Shown one piece after another: positions 25,026 to 33,706 of a stretch of 64,000 bases of DNA. Position 1 is the stretch's first letter; each line of letters begins with the position of its first letter. This stretch comes from Streptomyces venezuelae. GTDB taxonomy: Bacteria > Actinomycetota > Actinomycetes > Streptomycetales > Streptomycetaceae. Location of the stretch: positions 4,571,501-4,635,500 of the forward strand of contig NZ_CP029190.1 in assembly GCF_008642295.1 (NCBI RefSeq), in the 5' to 3' direction. Below the pieces are notes generated by a model that had not been told where the DNA came from, searched no databases, and saw nothing but the letters and a program-made list of their open reading frames with translations. The position numbers were made by a program, and so were the translations under genes.

Positions 25026-25328
25026 CAGCATCCCCCTCCGAGCGCTCCGGTAGAGCTCCCCAGTGTCCTGCGCGACCCGCGGGAGCGCGAGGGAATCTGA
25101 GCTGGTTCAGAGGTAGTTGAGGCGAAACCGAGAAACCGGAACCACGGCCCTGGGCCCGAGGGGATGGCGCAGGCGCTGCTGGGTTGACCCCCGGGTACGG
25201 CGCCGCCCGAGGCGGCTTCGCGAGCGGTACTCGGTGGAGCAGGAATGGATCGTCCCGCACTTTGAGGAAGTAGCGGCCCAGAGTCCACCGCTTCCCTACC
25301 ATTTCCCCTGAGAGCAGAGGGGGTTGAG
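25026..25328. other. Spacer holding a decayed gene remnant and recombinase promoter
   Basis: The left half (25026-25198) has no recognisable gene and presumably holds the promoter of the STAND gene. The right half contains the remnant of the DUF255 gene (25199-25271) and then the recombinase ribosome-binding site AGAGGGGG. Confidence 0.5.
25199..25271 (+). pseudogene. Remnant of the DUF255 thioredoxin-domain gene (left junction)
   Basis: Read on the plus strand this piece gives a Gly-Gly-Phe-Ala stretch and, after a frameshift of two bases, RYSVEQEWIVPHFEE. That is the canonical GGGFxRYSVDxxWxVPHFEKM segment of YyaL/DUF255 proteins. The intact gene to the right (27068-29137) has a different version at this very point, [19 protein letters not shown]. 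The rest of the original 5' part is gone. The exact 11-bp block gtcccgcactt is shared with the right junction (27857-27867). Confidence 0.75.
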
Positions 25329-27862
25329 GTGCGCGAGGATCAAGCGACGCTGGTCGGGTTGGGGCTCAGCCCTGAGGAACTGGATGCCCTGGGACTGGGC
25401 AAGCCCGCGACGGCCGAGCCGTCCGGACTTATGGACGCCTACCTGCGACGAAGCAACAAGAAGGAAGACTTGGCCACGCTGCGGGGGCACTTGCGGGACG
25501 TGGTGCGCTGGGCGCAGACGAACGGACTTCAGATCCGGCATGTCTGGTTCGAGCAGCTCTCAGCCTCCAAGTCCTACGTCAGACGCCGGGAGTTCGAGAA
25601 GGCCACGCAAGCGATCATGGACGGCAAGTCCAAGACGCTCGGCGTGTGGAAGGCGGACCGCTTCGACCGACGCGGCATGGGGGCCGTGGGTCGGATACTC
25701 GACGAGTTCGACCGCCGGCAATCGCGGCTCGTCTCCGTTTCCGAAGGGCTGGACTCATCACAGGGTGGCCGCATGGTCTTCGCGATCCTGAGCGAGCGCG
25801 CCAGGGAGGAAGCGAAGGACATGGCGAAACGCGTGAAGATCGGCCATGACTCGCACAAGGCGGAAGGCCGAAGGGGAACGGGCAGGCCCCCGTTCGGTCT
25901 GTACAGCGCGCCCGGAAGCGGCAAGGTCGAACCCCATCCCGACGAGTACAGCACAGCCCGCAGGCTGGCGGACCTCTTGCTCGACAGGAAGACGACGAAG
26001 GGCACCGCGCACCAACTCAACGAGGAGGGGTACCGGACCCGGAGCGGTGCCACCTGGTCGCCCACGGCGGTGAGCAAGCTGGCTCAGTCCCCGCTCTTCG
26101 CCGGCATGGTCCCGGTCCGGCGGCGCAAGACGGACGAGCACGGCAACCCCTTGGACAGTTGGGAGGGGTACGGCGAGCCCCTGCGCAATGAGAGGGGCGA
26201 AGTCATCATGTGCGGCACGGGGGTCGTGACGCCGGGCGAGTGGTTCAAGATCAAGGCGTTCATTGCCGAGCGGACCGATGAACGGTGGTCGAAGGGGAAG
26301 CCGGAAGCGAAGTATCTGGGCACCGGTAGCTACCGATGCGGGCGGCTACGGGACAAGAAGGGCACGGGGGAGTTTGAGTCATGTGGTGGCTCGATGAGCC
26401 ACCGTGGCGGACGTTACCGGTGTGAGGTCCGGCAGACGCGGGGCAAGTCCATCTGCGAGGGAGTGGTGACCCTCGCCGACCGCATCGACCACGCGGTCGG
26501 ACAGGCTTGGGTCCACCACATCACGGCCCTTGAACCCGGTGACCCGGTGGTCATCGAGATGGCCCGCCGGTGGCTCGCCTTCGCGGACCCCGAAACGCAG
26601 GCGAAGAAGGACGAGGCTCAGAAGGCCCTTGAGGCGGCTGAGCAGCGTGTGAAGAAGCTCGAAGACGACTTCTACCTGTACGGGAAGATGGACGAAGAGC
26701 GCTTCGAGGAGCTGAGCGAAGGGCAGCGCGCCGTTGTCGAGAGCATCACCGCGACCCTTGAGGCATTGGACGCGGAGGCGAACCTCTCGCCCCTCACGCA
26801 GATCGGCACCCTGCGTGAGGCATGGGAAGCGGCGGATATGGGGGACAAGCGGATGCTCCTGAAGTGCGCTCTTGGAAAGAAGGGCATCACGGTCAAGCCC
26901 GCTGCGCGGCAGGGGGACCACACCCCCATCCTGGAACGGCTTGAGTTCGACTGGTTGTCGAAGAAGGAAACCAGCGAGAAGTGAGTTCGCGCTGGACTCC
27001 TACGCAATCTGTTTGTTGCCTCTGTGGCGTATGAGCGGGGCGGAGGTGCGTGCGTAAGGATGGGGGTATGCCGAACCGACTTGCGCAGGCCACGTCCCCC
27101 TACCTCCTCCAGCACGCGGACAACCCCGTCGACTGGTGGCCATGGGGGGCCGGCGCGTTCGAAGAAGCGCGGCGGCGCAACGTCCCTGTGTTTCTGAGTG
27201 TCGGCTACAGCGCGTGCCACTGGTGCCATGTCATGGCGCACGAGTCCTTCGAGGACGACGACGCCGCTGTGTACATGAACGACCACTTTGTGTCCGTCAA
27301 GGTCGACCGTGAAGAGCGGCCCGACGTGGACGCCGTCTATATGGAGGCGGTGCAGGCGGCCACGGGACAGGGCGGCTGGCCCATGTCCGTTTTCATGACG
27401 CCGGACGGGGAGCCGTTCTACTTCGGTACGTACTTCCCGCCGGAGCCCCGCCACGGGATGCCGTCTTTCCGGCAGGTGCTCGAAGGCATCCACAGCGCTT
27501 GGACGAGTCGGCGAGACGAGGTGGGCGAAGTCGCCGCGAAGATCACCAGGGACCTTGCCGGGCGGCAGCTGAGTATCGAGTCCGCAGGCTTGCCCACCGA
27601 CGAGACTCAGGCCTTGGCTCTCCTTCAACTGACCCGGGACATCGACCCCGCGAGCGGCTGGTTCAGGGGAGACACCAAGTTCCCGCCGTCGATGGTGATC
27701 GAGTTCCTGTTGCGGCACCACGCGCGTGCCGGTTCCGTGGCGGCGCTGGAGATGGCCGAGGGGCTGTGCGGCGCGATGGCTCGTTCGAGCCTGTACGACC
27801 AGGTGGGAGGCGGGTTCCACCGGTACGTACTCACACCGCGCCCGAATGGACCTTTGGTCCCG
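25263..27862 (+). mobile_element. Minimal serine-recombinase element inserted in a DUF255 gene
   Basis: The ends are inferred from the shared gtcccgcactt at 25252-25262 and 27857-27867. Inside are one large serine recombinase gene, an 83-bp spacer that must contain the new promoter of the target gene, and about 790 bp that replace the 5' part of that gene. No other cargo is seen. The replaced part has many A/T third positions (TTT, TAT, GTT, CTT), while the part after the junction has the usual Streptomyces G/C-ending codons. Confidence 0.72.
25329..26984 (+). CDS. Large serine recombinase / integrase (DUF255-gene-specific)
   Basis: A 551-residue recombinase. A 34-residue N-terminal extension precedes the resolvase domain, whose nucleophile is S42 in AYLRRSNKKED and whose Arg motif is VWKADRFDRRGMGAVGRIL. 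The recombinase domain (RRGTGRPPFGLYSA...; SKLAQSPLFAGMVPVRRRK) is followed by a Cys-containing zinc ribbon (YRCGR, ESCGG, YRCEV, SICEG) and a long coiled coil (KKDEAQKALEAAEQRVKKLE). It is only distantly similar to the recombinase at 5774-7258, so the two elements are not recent copies. The start is a GTG at 25329. Confidence 0.92.
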   Translation: MREDQATLVGLGLSPEELDALGLGKPATAEPSGLMDAYLRRSNKKEDLATLRGHLRDVVRWAQTNGLQIRHVWFEQLSASKSYVRRREFEKATQAIMDGKSKTLGVWKADRFDRRGMGAVGRILDEFDRRQSRLVSVSEGLDSSQGGRMVFAILSERAREEAKDMAKRVKIGHDSHKAEGRRGTGRPPFGLYSAPGSGKVEPHPDEYSTARRLADLLLDRKTTKGTAHQLNEEGYRTRSGATWSPTAVSKLAQSPLFAGMVPVRRRKTDEHGNPLDSWEGYGEPLRNERGEVIMCGTGVVTPGEWFKIKAFIAERTDERWSKGKPEAKYLGTGSYRCGRLRDKKGTGEFESCGGSMSHRGGRYRCEVRQTRGKSICEGVVTLADRIDHAVGQAWVHHITALEPGDPVVIEMARRWLAFADPETQAKKDEAQKALEAAEQRVKKLEDDFYLYGKMDEERFEELSEGQRAVVESITATLEALDAEANLSPLTQIGTLREAWEAADMGDKRMLLKCALGKKGITVKPAARQGDHTPILERLEFDWLSKKETSEK

Positions 27863-29137
27863 CACTTCGAGAAGATGCTCTACGACAATGCGCTGCTCTG
27901 CCGGGCCTATGCGCACCTCTGGCGGGCCACCGGCTCCGAGCTCGCCCGCCGGGTGGCGCTGGAGACCGCCGACTTCATGGTCCGGGAGCTGCGGACCGGG
28001 CAGGGCGGGTTCGCCTCCGCCCTCGATGCCGACAGTGACGACGGTACCGGCCGGCATGTGGAGGGCGCGTACTACGTCTGGAGCACGGCGGAGCTGCGCG
28101 AGGTGCTGGGGGAGGCCGACGGGGCGCTGGCCGCCGGGTACTTCGGGGTGACCGAGGAGGGGACCTTCGAGCACGGGACGTCGGTGCTCCAGCTGCCGCA
28201 GGACGGGCCGGCGGCCGACGGGGAGCGCATCGAGGGGATCAGGGCGCGGCTGCTGGCGGCGCGGGCCGGGCGGCCGGCGCCCGGGCGGGACGACAAGGTG
28301 GTGGCGGCCTGGAACGGGCTGGCGATCGCCGCGCTCGCCGAGTGCGGGGCCTACTTCGAGCGGCCGGACCTGATCGAGCGGGCCACCGAGGCCGCGGACC
28401 TGCTGGTGCGGGTGCACTTCGACGCCACGGCGGGCCGGGCCCGGCTGTACCGGACGAGCAGGGACGGGACGGTGGGCGGCAACGCCGGGGTGCTGGAGGA
28501 CTACGGCGATGTCGCCGAGGGGTTCCTCACCCTGGCGGGGGTCACCGGCGAGGGCGTCTGGCTGGAGTTCGCCGGGTTCCTGGTCGACCTGGTGCTCGAC
28601 CGGTTCGTCGCCGAGGACGGCACGCTGTACGACACGGCGCACGACGCCGAGCGGTTGATCCGGCGGCCCCAGGACCCGACCGACAACGCCGCCCCGTCCG
28701 GCTGGACGGCCGCGGCGGGCGCGCTGCTGTCGTACGCGGCGCACACCGGCTCGGAGGCGCATCGCACGGCGGCCGAGCGGGCGCTCGGAGTGGTGCATGC
28801 GCTGGGTCCGCGCGTCCCGCGCTTCATCGGGCACGGGCTGGCGGTCGCGGAGGCGTTGCTGGACGGGCCGCGGGAGGTCGCGGTGGTGGGCCATCCGGAG
28901 GATCCGGCGACGGCCGCGCTGCACCGGACGGCGTTGCTGGGGACGGCTCCCGGGGCTGTGGTGGCGGTGGGTCTGCCGCAGGGTCCGGGGGCGGGAGACG
29001 GGGAGTTCCCCCTGCTGGCCGAGCGCACGCTCGTTCGCGACCTTCCGACGGCGTATGTGTGTCGACATTTCGTCTGCGCGCGGCCTACGACAGATCCGGT
29101 CGAACTTGCGGGGCAGTTGGGCGTGCTTCGTCCCTGA
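27068..29137 (+). CDS. Thioredoxin-domain DUF255 protein (YyaL/SSP411-like), chimeric
   Basis: A 689-residue protein of the DUF255 family: an N-terminal thioredoxin-like fold with [14 protein letters not shown] (CxxC), [17 protein letters not shown] and [20 protein letters not shown], then an (alpha/alpha)6 barrel-like domain with [32 protein letters not shown] and [11 protein letters not shown]. The activity is uncertain (a redox or sugar-epimerase-like role has been suggested). Start at 27068 with AAGGA upstream. The first ~263 codons come from the recombinase element and the rest from the host gene; the join is visible as [19 protein letters not shown]. The frame is intact, so the hybrid should be made. 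Confidence 0.9.
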   Translation: MPNRLAQATSPYLLQHADNPVDWWPWGAGAFEEARRRNVPVFLSVGYSACHWCHVMAHESFEDDDAAVYMNDHFVSVKVDREERPDVDAVYMEAVQAATGQGGWPMSVFMTPDGEPFYFGTYFPPEPRHGMPSFRQVLEGIHSAWTSRRDEVGEVAAKITRDLAGRQLSIESAGLPTDETQALALLQLTRDIDPASGWFRGDTKFPPSMVIEFLLRHHARAGSVAALEMAEGLCGAMARSSLYDQVGGGFHRYVLTPRPNGPLVPHFEKMLYDNALLCRAYAHLWRATGSELARRVALETADFMVRELRTGQGGFASALDADSDDGTGRHVEGAYYVWSTAELREVLGEADGALAAGYFGVTEEGTFEHGTSVLQLPQDGPAADGERIEGIRARLLAARAGRPAPGRDDKVVAAWNGLAIAALAECGAYFERPDLIERATEAADLLVRVHFDATAGRARLYRTSRDGTVGGNAGVLEDYGDVAEGFLTLAGVTGEGVWLEFAGFLVDLVLDRFVAEDGTLYDTAHDAERLIRRPQDPTDNAAPSGWTAAAGALLSYAAHTGSEAHRTAAERALGVVHALGPRVPRFIGHGLAVAEALLDGPREVAVVGHPEDPATAALHRTALLGTAPGAVVAVGLPQGPGAGDGEFPLLAERTLVRDLPTAYVCRHFVCARPTTDPVELAGQLGVLRP

Positions 29138-29487
29138 AAATGCCGGAGTAGCGTCAATTCCGCTTGATGACCACTGCGTTCGGAAACACGGTTTTTATCT
29201 GAAGAGCGTCTGCGTTTCACGTTCTCTGCCTAATCTCTAGTCTTCGGGAGATCCGGTCCGGGATCTCGGGATCGCGCACTGGGGGGTGCGCTGCTGGGGG
29301 GACAGCGGGGGTGGCGGCGGGCCGGGGGGCCGGCCGCCAGGCCGTCAGGCCGTCGGACCGGCTGGTCGTCAGACCGGCAGGTCCTCAGGCCGGCAGGTCG
29401 TCAGGCCGACAGGCCTTCCTCCGGGGGTTTCAGACGTCGTTGCGGCCGTGCGGCCTTGCGGGGCTGCCGCATGCCTGTGGGGGACAC
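29138..29487. repeat. 350-bp spacer: AT-richer leader and degenerate 16-bp repeats
   Basis: The first ~100 bp (29140-29245) are unusually A/T-rich for this genome and are the probable promoter region of the glycan operon, although no clear -35/-10 pair can be named. From about 29330 to 29425 there is a degenerate repeat of caggccgt/caggtcgt blocks, including two close copies of a 16-bp unit (gcaggtcctcaggccg and gcaggtcgtcaggccg). No ORF. Confidence 0.5.
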
Positions 29488-30762
29488 TTGTACACGTCTG
29501 TCTTCATTGCTGCCGTTTCGCTCGCACTCTTCTGGATGGCCGCGTTCACGCTCTGGTGGCAGATGCACGCGTGGCGCACGCCCGAGACGCTCGCCGCGAC
29601 CCGTTTCGACCGGCCCGACGGCGGCGGACGGCTCGCGTTCTCACTGCTCCTGCCGGCCCGTCACGAACAGGCCGTGCTGGAGCACACCATCGACCGGCTG
29701 CTCGAATCGAGCCACGCCGACTACGAGATCATCGTGATCGTCGGCCACGATGATCCCGAGACCGCGGCCGTCGCCGAACGCGCCGCCGCCCGCGCACCCG
29801 AAAGGGTCCGGGTGGTCACCGACCACCACGAGTCGAAGAACAAGCCCAAGGCCCTGAACACCGCGCTCCCGTACTGCCGGGGCGACATCGTCGGGGTCTT
29901 CGACGCCGAGGACCAGGTCCACCCCGAGCTCCTCGCCCATGTCGACCACGCCTTCCGCACCACCGGCGCCGACGTGGTCCAGGGCGGGGTCCAGCTCATC
30001 AACTTCCACTCCAGCTGGTACAGCCTGCGCAACTGCCTGGAGTACTTCTTCTGGTTCCGCTCCCGGCTGCACCTGCACGCCCAGAAGGGGTTCATCCCGC
30101 TCGGCGGCAACACCGTCTTCGTCCGCACCGAGGTGCTGCGCGAGGCCGGCGGCTGGGACCAGAACTGCCTGGCCGAGGACTGCGACCTCGGGGTACGGCT
30201 GTCCTCCGTCGGCAAGAAGGTGGTCGTCGCCTACGACTCCGACATGGTGACCCGCGAGGAGACCCCCGGCTCCCTGGTCAGCCTGCTCAAGCAGCGCACC
30301 CGCTGGAACCAGGGCTTTCTCCAGGTCTACCGCAAGAAGGACTGGCAGCAGCTGCCCGGCCGCGGCCAGCGCTGGCTGGCCCGCTACACCCTGATGACCC
30401 CGTTCTTGCAGGCCGCCTCCGGGGTGATCATCCCGCTGAACTTCGCCATCGCGGTCTTCCTCGACGTCCCCGTCGGGATCGCCATCATCACCTTCCTGCC
30501 CATGATCACGGCGATGGTCACCTTCGTCTTCGAGATCGTCGGACTGCACGACTTCGGCCGCCAGTACGGCCTGCGCGTGCGCTTCGTGCACTACCTCAAG
30601 CTCGTCGTCGGCGGCCCGTTCTACCAGGTCATGCTGGCCGGCGCCGCGATCCGTGCGGTCTGGCGGGAGCAGCGCGGACGCAACGAGTGGGAGCTCACCA
30701 GCCATGTCGGTGCGCACCTCGCCACCGCCACGACCTCTGCCCGAGAGGACAGCCGCCAGTGA
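29488..30762 (+). CDS. Membrane GT2 family glycosyltransferase (processive type)
   Basis: A 424-residue enzyme starting at a TTG with GGGGG upstream. An N-terminal membrane helix (VFIAAVSLALFWMAAFTLWW) precedes a GT-A domain with FSLLLPARHE, FDAEDQVHP (DxD-like), GGNTVFVRTEVL, LAEDCDLGVRL (TED-like base) and QRTRWNQGFLQ (the Q/RxxRW motif of cellulose/chitin/hyaluronan synthases). Two or three further helices follow (about residues 300-360). It probably polymerises or adds sugars at the membrane from a nucleotide-sugar donor. First gene of a four-gene operon; overlaps the next gene by 4 nt. Confidence 0.87.
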   Translation: MYTSVFIAAVSLALFWMAAFTLWWQMHAWRTPETLAATRFDRPDGGGRLAFSLLLPARHEQAVLEHTIDRLLESSHADYEIIVIVGHDDPETAAVAERAAARAPERVRVVTDHHESKNKPKALNTALPYCRGDIVGVFDAEDQVHPELLAHVDHAFRTTGADVVQGGVQLINFHSSWYSLRNCLEYFFWFRSRLHLHAQKGFIPLGGNTVFVRTEVLREAGGWDQNCLAEDCDLGVRLSSVGKKVVVAYDSDMVTREETPGSLVSLLKQRTRWNQGFLQVYRKKDWQQLPGRGQRWLARYTLMTPFLQAASGVIIPLNFAIAVFLDVPVGIAIITFLPMITAMVTFVFEIVGLHDFGRQYGLRVRFVHYLKLVVGGPFYQVMLAGAAIRAVWREQRGRNEWELTSHVGAHLATATTSAREDSRQ

Positions 30763-32465
30763 CCGCCACCCTGCCCACGGCCACTGATCCCCAGTCCACC
30801 GCCGCCATCGCCGCAGCCGCCGTCGTCGTCGATCCGGTCCGCCCCGCCGATACGGCGCCGGCACCCCGGCCCCACCGGACGGTCACCGCCAGGCCGTTCG
30901 TGCGCTTCCGCTCCTCCCGCCCCGATCTGCTGCTCTGCGGTGCCCTGCTGCTGGTGATCCTGCTGGTCCAGGGCTGGAACATCACCGCCTTCCCGGCCCT
31001 GTCCGACGACGAGGGCACCTACCTCGCGCAGGCCTGGGCGGTCCAGCAGGGCGAGGGGCTGGCCCACTACACCTACTGGTACGACCATCCGCCGCTCGGC
31101 TGGATCCAGATCGCCGGCCTCACCTGGCTGCCCTCCCTCCTCGGCCCCGAGTCGATGACCGTCGCCTCGATGCGGTACGCCATGCTCGCGGTGTCGGCCG
31201 CCAGTGCCGTCCTGCTGTACGTACTGGCCCGCAGGCTGTGGCTGCCGCGCTGGGCGGCCGGCCTGGCCATGGGCCTGTTCGGGCTGTCCCCGCTCTCCGT
31301 GGTCCTCCAGCGCGAGATCTTCCTGGACAACCTCGCGGTGATGTGGATGCTGCTGGCGTTCTGCCTGGCCGCCTCGCCCAGCCGGCACCTGTGGCACCAC
31401 TTCGGCTCCGGGCTGGCCGCCGCCACCGCCGTGCTCACCAAGGAGACGATGCTGGTGGTGCTGCCGGCACTGCTGGTGACCATGTGGCGGCACAGCCACC
31501 GGGACACCCGCAAGTTCGCCGTCACCGGTGCCATCACCGCCTGCACCCTGATCGGCCTGGCCTATCCGCTGTACGCGCTGCTCAACGGCGAACTGTTCCC
31601 CGGCAAGGGGCATGTCTCGCTGATCGGCGGGATCACCTACCAGATGGGCCGCGAGGGCTCCGGCTTCATCCTCGACCCCGGTTCCGGCTCGCACGGGGTC
31701 TTCCAGTCCTGGCTGTACTACGACACCGTGCTGCCGCTCGGCGGGCTGGCCGGCGCGGTGCTCCTGCTGGTCACTTACCGCTGGTCGGTCACGGCCCGCG
31801 CGCTGGCCGGTCCGGCCCTGGCCGTGGTGATCCTGGGCCTGGTCGCGATGCGCCCCTCCGGCTACCTGCCCGCCATGTACGTGATCCAGGCCCTGCCCTT
31901 CCTGGCCCTGGTCCTCGCCGGGGGCGCGGCCAGCGTCGCCCACGCCGTGCTGCGCCGGGGCACCAACCGGGTCCCGGTGTACGCCCGTTGGGCGCTGGCC
32001 GCGGTCCTGGCCACGGCCGCCGCCGGGTACCTCGTACCGCGCTGGTACGAGGGCAACCGCACCGCGCTCACCGTGGACGCCAACGGCCCCTACCGGCAGG
32101 CCGCCGCCTGGCTCGGCACCGAGGTGGCGGACCCGCGCGGCACCCGGGTGCTGCTCGACGACGCGCTGTGGCTGGACGCCGTCCACGCCGGGTTCGAGCC
32201 GGGCAACGGCGCCATCTGGTTCTACAAGGCCGACCTCGACCCGGCCGTCACCCAGACCCTGCCGCGGGGCTGGCGGGACGTGGACTATGTCGTGTCCTCG
32301 CCGACCGTGCGCCGCGACGCCCGCAACCTGCCCACCGTGAAGGCCGCCCTGGAGCATTCCGCCCCGGTCGCCGTCTTCGGCACCGGCGAGGACCGCATCG
32401 AGATCCGCCGGACCACCCCCGATCCCAAGACCGAGACCGAGACCGAGAGCGGGGGCCGGCGATGA
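30759..32465 (+). CDS. GT39/ArnT-like membrane glycosyltransferase
   Basis: A 568-residue multi-pass protein starting at a GTG (GTGA overlap). After a 45-residue Pro/Ala-rich cytoplasmic head come about ten hydrophobic helices. The first extracytoplasmic loop has the GT-C acidic motif ALSDDEGTYLAQAW and YDHPPLGWIQ, as in PMT/ArnT enzymes that use polyprenyl-phosphate sugars. The C-terminal domain is soluble and faces outside (RGTRVLLDDALWLDAVH). It likely transfers a lipid-linked sugar outside the membrane, made by the next gene's product. Ends in a 4-nt overlap (ATGA) with that gene. Confidence 0.85.
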   Translation: MTATLPTATDPQSTAAIAAAAVVVDPVRPADTAPAPRPHRTVTARPFVRFRSSRPDLLLCGALLLVILLVQGWNITAFPALSDDEGTYLAQAWAVQQGEGLAHYTYWYDHPPLGWIQIAGLTWLPSLLGPESMTVASMRYAMLAVSAASAVLLYVLARRLWLPRWAAGLAMGLFGLSPLSVVLQREIFLDNLAVMWMLLAFCLAASPSRHLWHHFGSGLAAATAVLTKETMLVVLPALLVTMWRHSHRDTRKFAVTGAITACTLIGLAYPLYALLNGELFPGKGHVSLIGGITYQMGREGSGFILDPGSGSHGVFQSWLYYDTVLPLGGLAGAVLLLVTYRWSVTARALAGPALAVVILGLVAMRPSGYLPAMYVIQALPFLALVLAGGAASVAHAVLRRGTNRVPVYARWALAAVLATAAAGYLVPRWYEGNRTALTVDANGPYRQAAAWLGTEVADPRGTRVLLDDALWLDAVHAGFEPGNGAIWFYKADLDPAVTQTLPRGWRDVDYVVSSPTVRRDARNLPTVKAALEHSAPVAVFGTGEDRIEIRRTTPDPKTETETESGGRR

Positions 32466-33643
32466 GCGAAGACCTGTGGACCCGCGCGCTGGGGGATCCG
32501 GCGGTCGAATCCGCCGAAGTCCCCGCGCCCGGCAGCGTCACCCTGATCATCCCGACCTTCAACGAGTCCGGGAACGTCCGCGAACTGCTCCGCCGGCTGG
32601 GCGAGTCCCTCCCGGCCCATCTGGCGGTCGAGGTCCTGTTCGTCGACGACTCCACCGACGACACCCCCGAGGTGATCGAGAAGGCGGCCCGGGACTGCGC
32701 CTTCCCGGTCGACGTCCTGCACCGCGAACAGGCCGTCGGCGGGCTCGGCGGCGCCGTGGTCGAAGGGGTGAAACGGGCGGCCGGCGACTGGATCGTGGTG
32801 ATGGACGCCGATCTCCAGCATCCGCCGCACCTGGTGCCCGAACTCGTCGGCGAGGGCGAGCGCACCGGCGCCCAGCTCGTCGTCGCCTCCCGCTACATCA
32901 GCGGCGGCAGCCGGGCCGGCCTCGCCGGGAACTACCGGATCGCCGTCTCCCGGGGCGCGACCTGGCTCACCAAGGGCCTGTTCCCACGGGCCCTGCGCGG
33001 CATCAGCGACCCGATGAGCGGATTCTTCGCGATGCGCCGCCAGGTGGTCACCGCCGAGGTCCTCACACCCCTCGGCTACAAGATCCTGCTGGAGCTGGCG
33101 GTCCGCTGCCGCCCGGCGAAGGTCGCCGAGGTGCCGTTCGTCTTCCAGGAGCGGTTCGCGGGGGAGTCCAAGTCCACCGCCAAGGAGGGCCTGCGCTTCC
33201 TGGCCCACCTGGCCTCCCTGCGGACGGCCACCCGGCTGTCCCGGATGGCCGGCTTCGGCCTGATCGGGCTGTCCGGGTTCGTACCGAACCTGTTCGCGCT
33301 GTGGCTGCTCACCGGGGCGGGCGTGCACTACCTGCCGGCCGAGATCGTCGCCAACCAGGCCGGGGTGCTGTGGAACTTCGTTCTGATCGAGACGCTGCTC
33401 TTCCGCGACCGGCGCCGGCACCGCCACTGGGCCGACCGGATCGGCCGGTTCGCCCTCCTCGCCAACGCCGACCTGCTGCTGCGGATACCGCTGATCGCCC
33501 TGTTCGTCACCCGGTTCGGCCTCTCGGTGCTGCCGGCCACCGCCCTCGCACTGGTCACCACCTTCATGGTGCGGTTCGCGGCCACCGAAGCCCTCGTCTA
33601 TCTGCCGCGCACGGGCGCCAAGCACCGCCGCGCGGCCCGCTGA
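32462..33643 (+). CDS. Polyprenyl-phosphate glycosyltransferase (DPM1-like) fused to GtrA
   Basis: A 393-residue protein. Residues about 25-250 are a GT2 domain of the dolichol-phosphate-mannose synthase type (LIIPTFNESGNVRELL, VLFVDDSTDDTPEV, VMDADLQHPP, SDPMSGFFAMRR). The last ~130 residues form a GtrA-type domain of four helices (RMAGFGLIGLSGFVPNLFALW ...), proposed to help flip lipid-linked sugar. It would load a sugar on undecaprenyl phosphate for the GT39-like enzyme upstream. Start ATG overlaps the upstream stop. Confidence 0.9.
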   Translation: MSEDLWTRALGDPAVESAEVPAPGSVTLIIPTFNESGNVRELLRRLGESLPAHLAVEVLFVDDSTDDTPEVIEKAARDCAFPVDVLHREQAVGGLGGAVVEGVKRAAGDWIVVMDADLQHPPHLVPELVGEGERTGAQLVVASRYISGGSRAGLAGNYRIAVSRGATWLTKGLFPRALRGISDPMSGFFAMRRQVVTAEVLTPLGYKILLELAVRCRPAKVAEVPFVFQERFAGESKSTAKEGLRFLAHLASLRTATRLSRMAGFGLIGLSGFVPNLFALWLLTGAGVHYLPAEIVANQAGVLWNFVLIETLLFRDRRRHRHWADRIGRFALLANADLLLRIPLIALFVTRFGLSVLPATALALVTTFMVRFAATEALVYLPRTGAKHRRAAR

Positions 33644-33706
33644 CCTGACCCATCAGAGCCGTAGAGCCGTACGGAACACCCGCAGGAACCGAGGGAGGAC
33701 GTACCC

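Noticed and set aside
25329..26984. Second recombinase as a duplicate of the first
   Set aside because: Length, N-terminal extension, zinc-ribbon spacing and most residues differ; only family motifs are shared.
30738..30762. An internal promoter for the GT39-like gene
   Set aside because: The genes overlap by 4 nt (GTGA), so coupling explains expression and no -10/-35 pair is evident.
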